The notes under the pieces are model-generated. The model was not told where the DNA came from. It worked only from the letters and a program-made list of their open reading frames with translations, and did not search any database. This document shows positions 8,277-18,801 of a stretch of 64,000 nt of DNA, one piece after another (positions within the stretch are counted from its first letter, which is position 1; the number at the start of each line of letters is the position of its first letter). Origin of the DNA: Bifidobacteriaceae bacterium (GTDB lineage: Bacteria > Actinomycetota > Actinomycetes > Actinomycetales > WQXJ01); contig JAIRYJ010000007.1 in NCBI GenBank assembly GCA_031267825.1, positions 64,001-128,000 on the forward strand, given 5' to 3'. The position numbers were made by a program, and so were the translations under genes.

Positions 8277-9986
8277 ATGCATCGACGCGCTGGCCAACCG
8301 GCCCAAGAATCGGACCTAGTGGACCTCCGGAAACTGGAGGACGCCTACTACGAGATCAAACCAGATCCGTCCAACCCAGCCCAACAGGTGGCGTTCGGCA
8401 CTTCAGGCCATCGCGGATCATCGCTTGACGGCGCCTTCAACGAGGATCACATCATCGCCATAACGGCGGCGATCGTTGACTACCGGCGGGAACAAGGCAT
8501 TGATGGGCCGCTTTTTCTGGGTCGGGACACACATTTACTGTCTTTGCCGGCTTGGCGCACAGCGGTTGAAGTGTTAGCCGGAGCCGGCCTGGAACTACGC
8601 ATCGACGCACGTGATTCGTGGACACCGACACCGGCCTTGTCGCACGCCATTTTGGTGGCGAACGGCGCCACTACGCCGCGCGGGCCGCGCACCAGCGGAC
8701 CTAATTTAGCTGACGGGATTGTGGTGACGCCATCGCACAACCCACCACGCGATGGTGGTTTCAAATACAACCCACCTAATGGTGGCCCAGCGGACACTGA
8801 CGTCACCAGCTGGATCGCGGCCCGGGCCAACCAGATTCTGGCTGAGCACGCCACTGGAGGGGTCCGGCGCGTCACCGTTGAACGAGCACTGGCGGCCGAT
8901 ACGGCCCGGCCTTACGATTTCATGTCCTCCTATGTTGATGACCTGCCCCAAGTAGTCGACCTAGAAGCGATCCGCCGGGCCGGGGTCAGGATCGGCACGG
9001 ACCCGCTGGGTGGCGCGTCAGTTGACTATTGGGGGGCGATCGGCCAGGAATATCACCTGGACTTGACGGTTGTGAATGACCAAGTTGATCCGGCCTGGCG
9101 TTTCATGACATTGGACTGGGACGGCAAGATCCGGATGGATCCGTCGTCACCGTCCGCCATGGCCTCACTGCGTAGCCTGCTGGATCATCCCGGCCCCGGC
9201 GGCCATCCGCTGTTCGATATAGCGACCGGCAATGACGCTGATTCTGACCGGCACGGTATTGTCACGCCTGATGGTGGCCTGATGAACCCTAACCATTACT
9301 TAGCTGCTTGCGTCTCTTATTTGTTCTCTGGTAACCGGCCAGGCTGGCCGGTTGACGCGGCCGTCGGTAAGACGCTGGTCTCATCTGGGCTGATTGACCG
9401 GGTGGCGGATAACGAGGGCCGTGCCCTGATGGAGGTTCCGGTCGGTTTCAAATGGTTTGTGTCTGGTCTGTTGGGTGGTTCGGTCGCGTTCGGTGGTGAA
9501 GAATCGGCTGGCGCTTCATTCTTGCGCCGCGATGGCCGCGTCTGGACAACCGATAAGGACGGGATCATCTTGGCGTTGCTGGCCAGTGAGATTCTGGCGG
9601 TTTCCGGGCGGACACCATCACAGGTTCACCGCGAACTGGCTGACAGGTTTGGTCAGAGCTGGTACGCCCGGATTGACGCGCCCGCCAGCCTTGAACAAAA
9701 AGCGGCCCTGGCGGCTTTGGACGAATCCCAGGTGACAGAAACCGAGTTGGCCGGTGATCCGATCACCGCTCGTTTGGTCCGAGCGCCAGGCAACGGTGCT
9801 CCGATTGGTGGTTTGAAGGTCACAACTGGTCAGGCTTGGTTCGCGGCCCGCCCGTCGGGTACAGAAAACGTCTACAAGATTTACGCTGAATCGTTCCGTT
9901 CAGCCAGCCATTTAGAGCAGGTTCAGGCAGCCGCCAAGAGGCTGGTCGATGCCGTCATCCAGCGAACCAGCACCCCGGAGAGTTAG
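8277..9986 (+). CDS. pgm: Phosphoglucomutase (alpha-D-glucose phosphate-specific)
   Basis: A 569-residue enzyme interconverting glucose 1-phosphate and glucose 6-phosphate, feeding glycogen and nucleotide-sugar synthesis. FGTSGHRGSS near residue 40 is the N-terminal phosphate site. VVTPSHNPPRDGGFKYN holds the phosphoserine. GNDADSDRHGIV is the metal loop, GFKWFVSG and FGGEESAGASF form the sugar site, and ARPSGTENVYKIY is the phosphate-binding loop. I set the start at ATG 8277; 36 extra codons upstream are not family-like and run into the divergent promoter region. The length is slightly above E. coli Pgm. The sugar-nucleotide product may serve galE (61.1 kb) and the envelope locus. Confidence 0.93.
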   Translation: MHRRAGQPAQESDLVDLRKLEDAYYEIKPDPSNPAQQVAFGTSGHRGSSLDGAFNEDHIIAITAAIVDYRREQGIDGPLFLGRDTHLLSLPAWRTAVEVLAGAGLELRIDARDSWTPTPALSHAILVANGATTPRGPRTSGPNLADGIVVTPSHNPPRDGGFKYNPPNGGPADTDVTSWIAARANQILAEHATGGVRRVTVERALAADTARPYDFMSSYVDDLPQVVDLEAIRRAGVRIGTDPLGGASVDYWGAIGQEYHLDLTVVNDQVDPAWRFMTLDWDGKIRMDPSSPSAMASLRSLLDHPGPGGHPLFDIATGNDADSDRHGIVTPDGGLMNPNHYLAACVSYLFSGNRPGWPVDAAVGKTLVSSGLIDRVADNEGRALMEVPVGFKWFVSGLLGGSVAFGGEESAGASFLRRDGRVWTTDKDGIILALLASEILAVSGRTPSQVHRELADRFGQSWYARIDAPASLEQKAALAALDESQVTETELAGDPITARLVRAPGNGAPIGGLKVTTGQAWFAARPSGTENVYKIYAESFRSASHLEQVQAAAKRLVDAVIQRTSTPES

Positions 9987-10160
9987 GTGGTTTTGTGGGG
10001 GTAACGGTCCCCGGGCCGGAAGTGGGCCGGAAGATGGATCATGAGTTGCTTTCCGCTCGCATCTGGGTCGCCAACCAAACCGGCTGGGGCAACTAAGTCT
10101 TCGAGAACCGTCCAGGTTCTTGGTAGACCACCAGGTGGGCCCGCCAGGCGGGGCTTTGAA

Positions 10161-10220
10161 AAACGGCGGGCCGACCGGGCTACACCCTTGATGGGTGGAT
10201 GCCGGGCAGGCCCGCCGTTT
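10161..10220 (-). terminator. Hairpin between pgm and the VWA gene
   Basis: AAACGGCGGGCC (10161-10172) is exactly complementary to GGCCCGCCGTTT (10209-10220), with a 36-bp loop. It ends 10 bp downstream of the VWA gene stop on the minus strand and also follows pgm on the plus strand, so it can act for both. The outer A/T pairs supply a short T run in either direction. Confidence 0.65.
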
Positions 10221-10230
10221 GGATTAGTTG

Positions 10231-11556
10231 TTAGGCGGACATCCGCTTACGGCGCCAAGCGGCCGTCAGCAATGCGAGACCGGCGATGATCGACCAGAAG
10301 GCGATTTGCCCAGGCCAAGCCAGGTCCCCAGGTCCAGTCGGGGGCAGGGGTGGGACTGTCGGTTCTATCGGCACTGTTGGCGGTGGTGGTGAAATGCTGA
10401 AGTCTGTCGGTGGCGGGCTGGTTGGCTCGTCAGTCTGGCAGCCTTTGGTGGTCGCGCCGGACAGTTCCTCGCCCAAGTTGTCGAAATCCGCCGCCAAGAA
10501 GTAATCGGTGCCCTTTGTTGGGCCCGTCAAGGAGGCCAAACCAGATTCGTCAACGAAGCCACCCATACCAACTGGGATGAACCTGGCGCCTTGCGCTTTG
10601 AAAGCGTTGACCAGCAGCTTGGAAATTCGCGGGTTGTTACCAAGATCACCGTCAGCCAGTAAAACAACGGCATCCGGCGTAGGGGTCTGGGCTGATGCTT
10701 CAGCTAAGCCGGCTGCCCATGAGGTTAATCCGCCCGGCGGCGCCCAGGCGGCGTACCAGGATTTGACAATGTCAGCTCCGGCCTGTGTTGAAACATCCTG
10801 TGGGAGGGGATGGTTGGGGCTGCCGGGATATGGGGACACGTCGGTGAAGTCGTAGAGGGAGACCTCAGAGTTACTGCCGACCAGTGTGTCGAGGAAGCCG
10901 TCAAGGGCCGCGAACATAGCACCTTCGTAACCCCACATTGAGCCGGACATGTCCACTATCAGAGCGATCGACAGACCACAGCTCTCTGGTAGTGCGGGGT
11001 TTACTCGCAGGTAGCCGAAGCCACGGTCAAGGCCGGTATTAGCTATGACGGTGCGATTAGGCAGCGGGGCTGTGACGTTGATGGAGTAGACCGGATCGTA
11101 ATTACTGTACTTAGTTGGAATCTGGTATCCAGTCGGCGCGCCCACCGGCAGAAGGGTTAAGTTCCCGGTCACGGAGGCGGGGTCAACTATGAACGAACAA
11201 TCGCCGTCCGCGTCAGACACGCAGGTCGCTATAGGCGGGCCGCTTGTGTTACCGGCGGGCCACAGGCCGATGGTGGCTCCCGCTAAAGGCAAGGAGGTGA
11301 CTGTCATGCCCGGCAGGCTGGCCGGATCGGCGTCAGCCCAGACCGAGACCGTTATGACGCCCTGACCAGCGGGCGGGACGGGCACCGCCTGCGGCGCTAT
11401 GGGCAAATCTTGAGTGGTGGCGTCTGCTGCGTCGCCGGCCACCGGGCCGGTTGTTTCAGCCCAAGCCAGGGCTGTGCCAGCGGTACCCCAAACTAGGGCA
11501 CCGGTGCCAAGGGCAGCGAGCAGACGGATTCTTACTGTGGGGGCCAGCTTCGACAC
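10231..11556 (-). CDS. LPXTG-type cell-wall anchored VWA adhesin
   Basis: A 441-residue surface protein. Residues 1-32 form the signal peptide. Residues 65-170 look like a SpaA/prealbumin-type beta domain (PLAGATIGLW, DADGDCSF). A VWA domain follows with the MIDAS motif DMSGSMW at 202-208, the Thr site in GLTSWAAGL and the Asp site in LLADGDLG. A Pro/Thr-rich stalk leads to LPPTG at about 404, a hydrophobic helix and the basic tail WRRKRMSA, a sortase sorting signal. No sortase or pilin genes are nearby. The layout resembles tip adhesins of actinobacterial pili, but pilus membership is only inference. Attachment to host or surfaces is the likely role. Confidence 0.82.
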   Translation of the reverse strand: MSKLAPTVRIRLLAALGTGALVWGTAGTALAWAETTGPVAGDAADATTQDLPIAPQAVPVPPAGQGVITVSVWADADPASLPGMTVTSLPLAGATIGLWPAGNTSGPPIATCVSDADGDCSFIVDPASVTGNLTLLPVGAPTGYQIPTKYSNYDPVYSINVTAPLPNRTVIANTGLDRGFGYLRVNPALPESCGLSIALIVDMSGSMWGYEGAMFAALDGFLDTLVGSNSEVSLYDFTDVSPYPGSPNHPLPQDVSTQAGADIVKSWYAAWAPPGGLTSWAAGLAEASAQTPTPDAVVLLADGDLGNNPRISKLLVNAFKAQGARFIPVGMGGFVDESGLASLTGPTKGTDYFLAADFDNLGEELSGATTKGCQTDEPTSPPPTDFSISPPPPTVPIEPTVPPLPPTGPGDLAWPGQIAFWSIIAGLALLTAAWRRKRMSA

Positions 11557-11869
11557 TGTTATCTCCTGCGGGTAGAACGTAAATCAAACGTCTGGGGGCC
11601 AACGACTTCCTGCGTCCCCGCACGCACAGCACAGCTTAGCCTAAGACAGTTGACAGGATCTATGGTGTCTCACCAACTAATTGGGCGGGTCACATAACGC
11701 ACGCCCGCCGTCTTAGGCAACATTTCCAGTGGCTTACGCCGCACACTTCCAGTCGGCGTACTCACAGACTCCTAGTCGGCTGACGCCGCACACCTCCAGC
11801 CGAGTCGCGTAACGCTACGCAAGAGATTCGGACGGATTTGGTGCGGCCGGGAATCCTCCGGTGTATGAA
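11557..11869. other. Intergenic region with a degenerate direct repeat
   Basis: This 313-bp stretch upstream of the VWA gene and downstream of nrdF has no convincing ORF. It holds two diverged copies of ACGCCGCACACYTCCAG followed by CGGCG/CGAGTCG, at about 11738 and 11784. A TTAGGCTAAG-like element near 11638 resembles half of a DtxR/IdeR box but is too weak to call. Confidence 0.4.
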
Positions 11870-15128
<3,259 letters not shown>

Positions 15129-15150
<22 letters not shown>

Positions 15151-15557
15151 TGCTCCAATCCGTTGCGCACCGCGGCGACATCTTGATCAGTGCCGAGCAG
15201 TTCAAAGGTGTAAAGGTGCGGCACGCCGCATTTGGTGGCCACAATCTGCCCGGCCAGGCCGTAGGCCGTCCCAAAATTAGTGTTACCGGCGGCGATCACA
15301 CCCCTGATGAGGGACCGGTTAGCCGGGTCGTTAAGAAAATGGATGACCTGTTTGGGGACCGCGCCGGTGACCGAACCACCACCGTAGGTCGGAACAATCA
15401 AAACGTAAGGCCTTTCGGCCGCGATTGGCGGATCACCCGCCCGCAGCGGTAAACGCCGCGCCGGTAGGCCCAGTTTGCGGACAAACCGGTCAGTATTACC
15501 GGAGGCGGAACTGAAATAGATCAGCTCCGGCGCAAGGCGGGTGGTGGTTTCCATCAA
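15129..15557 (-). CDS. nrdI: NrdI flavodoxin-like protein
   Basis: A 142-residue flavoprotein that provides oxidant for assembling the dimanganese-tyrosyl cofactor of Nrd[16 protein letters not shown] is the FMN phosphate loop, VPTYGGG the second FMN loop, and [18 protein letters not shown] the C-terminal signature of NrdI. It starts by ATGA overlap with the end of nrdH and overlaps nrdE at its 3' end, so the four genes are translated as one coupled operon. Confidence 0.95.
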
Positions 15558-15817
15558 GCGGCCGCCCCGGCGGCGAATTGGCTGGCTCTGAGGCTGTCCG
15601 CTAAGGCGGCGATCCGGTCAGGCCTGAAGCCGGACCAATGCTCTGAACCGGCCACGACTACGGGCGCCTGGAGGTACCCAAGCGAGCGGACGTACTCAAG
15701 ACTTGGGACGGCATCGGACAAATTGACAACGCTGTAAGCGATCCCGGCGCGTTCCAGCGCGCGGTAGGTGGCGTGGCATTGGGGGCAGGCGGGCTGGCTG
15801 TAAACCGTCACTGTCAT
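15554..15817 (-). CDS. nrdH: NrdH glutaredoxin-like electron donor
   Basis: An 87-residue redoxin with CPQC at residues 10-13 and the C-terminal [11 protein letters not shown] typical of NrdH, which takes electrons from thioredoxin reductase and passes them to NrdE. I set the start at 15817 because AAGGAGG sits just upstream. The open frame extends 51 codons further but that part is Pro/Gln-rich and lies in the promoter region. It is the first gene of the operon, preceded by the NrdR-type boxes at 15972-16019. Confidence 0.93.
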   Translation of the reverse strand: MTVTVYSQPACPQCHATYRALERAGIAYSVVNLSDAVPSLEYVRSLGYLQAPVVVAGSEHWSGFRPDRIAALADSLRASQFAAGAAA

Positions 15818-15971
15818 GGTTCCTCCTTGGCGGTTGAGGTTGTTGCGAAGCGCCCTGCCGGGACATATGTCCCAGTTGGGCTGGGTCTGGTTGGGCCCAA
15901 ACGGTCCCGGTTGGTCTGGCGGAGCCGTCCGGTGGGCGGGGTCCGGTTCGGTCTGCCACGATCCGATCACA

Positions 15972-16019
15972 CTACATCATGTTGTGTCGGACACGGCGGT
16001 TACACGCTATATGTTGTCT
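15972..16019 (-). promoter_or_regulatory. Paired NrdR boxes upstream of nrdHIEF
   Basis: Two elements resemble the NrdR consensus ACACWATATATWGTGT. The distal one, ACGCTATATGTTGTCT (16004-16019), matches 13 of 16 positions. The proximal one, CTACATCATGTTGTGT (15972-15987), matches well in its right half. Their starts are 32 bp apart, about three helical turns, the spacing seen for cooperative NrdR binding. NrdR represses reductase genes when dATP is high. Its own gene is not in the window. Confidence 0.7.
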
Positions 16020-16074
16020 CATTTCGGTGCACGATGCCGTTGTGTTGGCTTTCAGTGCTTCAGTCGGTTTGGAC

Positions 16075-16090
16075 TGTGAGGAATATCACA
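16075..16090 (+). promoter_or_regulatory. Crp/GlxR-type operator TGTGA-N6-TCACA
   Basis: TGTGAGGAATATCACA is a perfect match to the cAMP-receptor-protein/GlxR consensus. It lies about 147 bp upstream of the DUF485 start and between the divergent nrd and acetate-symporter operons. A second half site, TGTGA, is at 16101-16105. Control of the acetate symporter pair by a Crp-family regulator is the natural reading. Confidence 0.7.
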
Positions 16091-16122
16091 TAGATCAAAC
16101 TGTGAATAAACTTGGAAAATGC

Positions 16123-16151
16123 TTGACTACCGGGTTAGGTTGGCATAACAG
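16123..16151 (+). promoter_or_regulatory. Possible promoter of the DUF485-symporter operon
   Basis: TTGACT (16123-16128) resembles a -35 element, followed 15-17 bp on by CATAAC/TAACAG. If real, transcription would begin near 16157 and the Crp/GlxR site would be centred near -74, suitable for class I activation. The -10 match is modest. Confidence 0.4.
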
Positions 16152-16221
16152 AGATGGGACGAAAGGCCCAGTTCGTTCGCCCGGCTTGAGGGGAACGGCC
16201 GGGCTGAACGGGGAGGAAATC

Positions 16222-16710
16222 ATGACACCATCCGCCGGACCCGGCCGGGCAACTGGCCAGGTTGACTACGTCGCGATCGAAAACAGTCCGCCCTTCAGGC
16301 GTCTGCGTTTGACGCAACGAGCCTTTGTTATCCCAGCGGTCAGCTTCGGGTTGATTTGGTACATCATCTATGTGCTGATGGCCAGCTGGGCGACGGATTT
16401 CATGTCAACCAAAGTGATCGGCAATGTCAACTGGGCGATCATCTTAGGTCTAGCCCAAATCTTGACAACCTTCGCCATCACGTTGATCTATGTGGCGTTC
16501 GCCAACCGAAAACTCGACCCAGAAGCGGCGGCGATCCGCTGCCAAGTTGAGCTTGAACTAACCCAATTAGGCCGACCCCTGCCCGGCCAACTGGCGGGTG
16601 GAGGACAGGTGGCCGGTGGAGGACAGGCCGCGCCCGCCGACCAATCGGCCGGATCCTGTCCAATAGTGCGGCCCGACCAACCCGAAACCACCCCAGGTGG
16701 TGCGGCATGA
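16222..16710 (+). CDS. DUF485 membrane protein, partner of the acetate symporter
   Basis: A 162-residue protein starting at ATG 16222 behind GGGGAGG. Two transmembrane helices (about residues 38-60 and 73-97) surround DFMSTKVIGNVNWAIILGL, the DUF485 core. DUF485 proteins are regularly encoded directly before ActP-type sodium/solute symporters and are thought to assist them. The C-terminal 45 residues are Gly/Gln/Ala rich with AGGGQ repeated, another in-frame duplication. The stop overlaps the symporter start (ATGA). Confidence 0.85.
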   Translation: MTPSAGPGRATGQVDYVAIENSPPFRRLRLTQRAFVIPAVSFGLIWYIIYVLMASWATDFMSTKVIGNVNWAIILGLAQILTTFAITLIYVAFANRKLDPEAAAIRCQVELELTQLGRPLPGQLAGGGQVAGGGQAAPADQSAGSCPIVRPDQPETTPGGAA

Positions 16711-18389
16711 TCCGGCTAATGGCGGCCATTCCGGCCGATCTGGCGCTAGTTGATGTCAACCCGGCCAGCCCCGGCAAACCAGCCATCAACATCACGATCT
16801 TTCTGGCCTTCGTAGTGGTGACCTTGTTCATTGTGATCCGCGGCGGTGGCGGGTCAAAACACTCCTCAGGTGAAGAGTTCTTCGCCGGTGGCCGGTCCTT
16901 CTCTGGCGCCCAAAACGGCTTGGCGATCTCTGGTGACTACCTATCAGCCGCGTCCTTCTTAGGAATTGTTGGCGCCATCGCGACGGCCGGCTATGACGGC
17001 TTCCTCTACTCAGTCGGTTTCCTGGTCGCCTGGATTGTGGCCCTGCTGTTGGTAGCTGAACTAATGCGCAACACAGGTAAGTTCACCATGGCTGATGTGC
17101 TGGCCTTCCGTTTACGAGCCCGCCCGGTCCGGGTGGCGGCGGCCATCACAACACTGGCCGTGACGTTCTTTTACCTGCTGGCCCAAATGGCTGGAGCCGG
17201 TGGCTTGGTTTCACTGCTGTTAGGCATCAACGGATCTGGTTCACAATCTTTGGTGATAGCCCTGGTCGGCCTTCTGATGATTGTTTACGTGCTGATAGGT
17301 GGCATGAAAGGCACCACCTGGGTGCAAATGATCAAAGCTGTGCTGCTGATCGCGGGTGCGGCTGTGACAACAATCTGGGTCCTAGCCTTGAATGGGTTTG
17401 ACCTGTCGGAGCTACTGGGGCGAGTCGTTGACAGAACCTCTGATTTCATGGCCGCCCATGGCCAGGCGCCGGACGCCATGGTGAAACCTGGCCTGAAATA
17501 CGGTGGCGACAACTGGGCCAAAGTGGATTTCCTGTCACTTGGTTTGGCTTTAGTCCTAGGCACGGCTGGTCTGCCGCACGTCCTTATGCGTTTCTACACT
17601 GTTCCAACCGCTAAAGAAGCCCGCAAGTCAGTTGTCTGGTCAATCTTCCTGATCGGTTTGTTCTATGTCTTCACCCTGGTCCTGGGCTACGCCGCCGCCT
17701 ACTTGTATCCACCAGAAACCTGGGATAAGAGTTCTGGGGTGCCAGGCGGCTCGAACGCCGCCGCACCACTGGTGGCCGCCAAACTGGGTGGTTCGCTGAT
17801 GCTGGGCATTATGGCGGCCGTCGCCTTCGCCACCATCTTGGCGGTGGTGGCTGGTTTAGCCATCACGGCGGCAACCTCTTTCTCACATGACATCTACACC
17901 AACGTGATCAAGAAAGGCAGAGTCAAACCCGGTGCGGAGGTTCGGGTCGCCAAGGCGACGGTGATCGTTACCGGGCTGATCGCGATCGCTGGCGGTATTG
18001 CCGCCAAGGACCAAAACATCGCTTTTCTGGTTTCTTTGGCGTTCGCTGTGGCGGCTTCAGCTAACCTGCCGACCATTGTGTTCTCGCTTTACTGGAAGCG
18101 TTTCACCACCCGCGGCGCGTTGTGGTCAATGTACGGCGGCATGACCTCAGCTCTGCTCATAATTGTGTTCTCACCAGTTGTTTCAGGCGATGAAACAGCC
18201 ATGTTCCCGGGGGCTGATTTCGCTTTCATTCCGCTATCGAACCCTGGAATCGTCTCAATTCCGTTGGGATTCGCGCTGGCCATCTTAGGTACGTTCTTGT
18301 CCCGGACCAAGGACAGCCCGGCCAAGGAAGCTGAGATGGATGTGCGTGCCCTGACCGGCCTTGGCGCCGAGAAAGCCACCAGTCATTAG
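16707..18389 (+). CDS. actP: Cation/acetate symporter, ActP-like (SSS family)
   Basis: A 560-residue sodium:solute symporter with about 13 helices. EEFFAGGRSFSGAQNGLAISGDYLSAASFLG near residues 52-85 is the family hallmark for ActP-type carriers, followed by LMRNTGKFTMADVLAFR and GTAGLPHVLMRFYTVP. It probably takes up acetate or another short monocarboxylate with Na+ or H+. The DUF485 partner, overlapping start and upstream Crp/GlxR site agree with that. Pyruvate or propionate as the real substrate cannot be excluded. Confidence 0.87.
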   Translation: MIRLMAAIPADLALVDVNPASPGKPAINITIFLAFVVVTLFIVIRGGGGSKHSSGEEFFAGGRSFSGAQNGLAISGDYLSAASFLGIVGAIATAGYDGFLYSVGFLVAWIVALLLVAELMRNTGKFTMADVLAFRLRARPVRVAAAITTLAVTFFYLLAQMAGAGGLVSLLLGINGSGSQSLVIALVGLLMIVYVLIGGMKGTTWVQMIKAVLLIAGAAVTTIWVLALNGFDLSELLGRVVDRTSDFMAAHGQAPDAMVKPGLKYGGDNWAKVDFLSLGLALVLGTAGLPHVLMRFYTVPTAKEARKSVVWSIFLIGLFYVFTLVLGYAAAYLYPPETWDKSSGVPGGSNAAAPLVAAKLGGSLMLGIMAAVAFATILAVVAGLAITAATSFSHDIYTNVIKKGRVKPGAEVRVAKATVIVTGLIAIAGGIAAKDQNIAFLVSLAFAVAASANLPTIVFSLYWKRFTTRGALWSMYGGMTSALLIIVFSPVVSGDETAMFPGADFAFIPLSNPGIVSIPLGFALAILGTFLSRTKDSPAKEAEMDVRALTGLGAEKATSH

Positions 18390-18391
18390 AC

Positions 18392-18455
18392 CTGAGGATT
18401 GGGCTGAGGGTTAGGCCTGAGGATCAGACCTGAGGGTTGGACCTGAGGGTTGGAC
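18392..18455. repeat. 13-bp tandem array directly after the symporter gene
   Basis: Five units, consensus CTGAGGGTTGGAC, start three bases after the actP stop: 18392, 18404, 18417, 18430 and 18443. The first is 12 bp and the last two are identical. It is one of several short arrays next to gene ends in this window. The rest of the 412-bp gap before the PBP gene holds the nested inverted repeats at 18569-18648 and no ORF. Confidence 0.75.
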
Positions 18456-18568
18456 CGGAGGAAGCGGCTGACCACCTGACCCCAACCCAGCCACACAACC
18501 TGGCCAACATCAACCGGCTCTATGGCGCACCCTCGCCACTGGCGGGGGGTTAAGGGGCTAGACGCTAA

Positions 18569-18648
18569 CCCGTCTGGGTGTGACTTAATGAACATTTGGC
18601 CACCGGGAAACCCGGTGTGCCTTTGGTAGACCTTTCCACCCAGACGGG
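18569..18648. repeat. Nested inverted repeats (double cruciform)
   Basis: CCCGTCTGGGTG (18569-18580) is exactly complementary to CACCCAGACGGG (18637-18648). Between them, CACCGGG-AAA-CCCGGTG (18601-18617) forms a second, compact hairpin. The outer pair brackets a short A/T-richer stretch (TGACTTAATGAACATTT). It may end actP transcription or act as a leader structure ahead of the PBP gene, whose start is 153 bp further on. Confidence 0.6.
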
Positions 18649-18801
18649 CCTCCCGGCTTCCAAGCCGCCCGGCAGATGGCCGAAGGGCCTGAACTGTTGG
18701 CAGAAGAGACCGCCGCCGGGCCGGACGGCAGATGGCCGGGTTTGGGGGAGATTTGGTGGGGTTGAGGCTCCGCCGGTGGGGCCCGTGAGAAAATCAGGTA
18801 C

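Noticed and set aside
11633-11650. DtxR/IdeR iron box
   Set aside because: Only one half resembles TTAGGCTAAG; the other half does not match.
15818-15970. N-terminal extension of NrdH
   Set aside because: AAGGAGG directly precedes the ATG at 15817, and the extension is Pro/Gln-rich promoter-region sequence.
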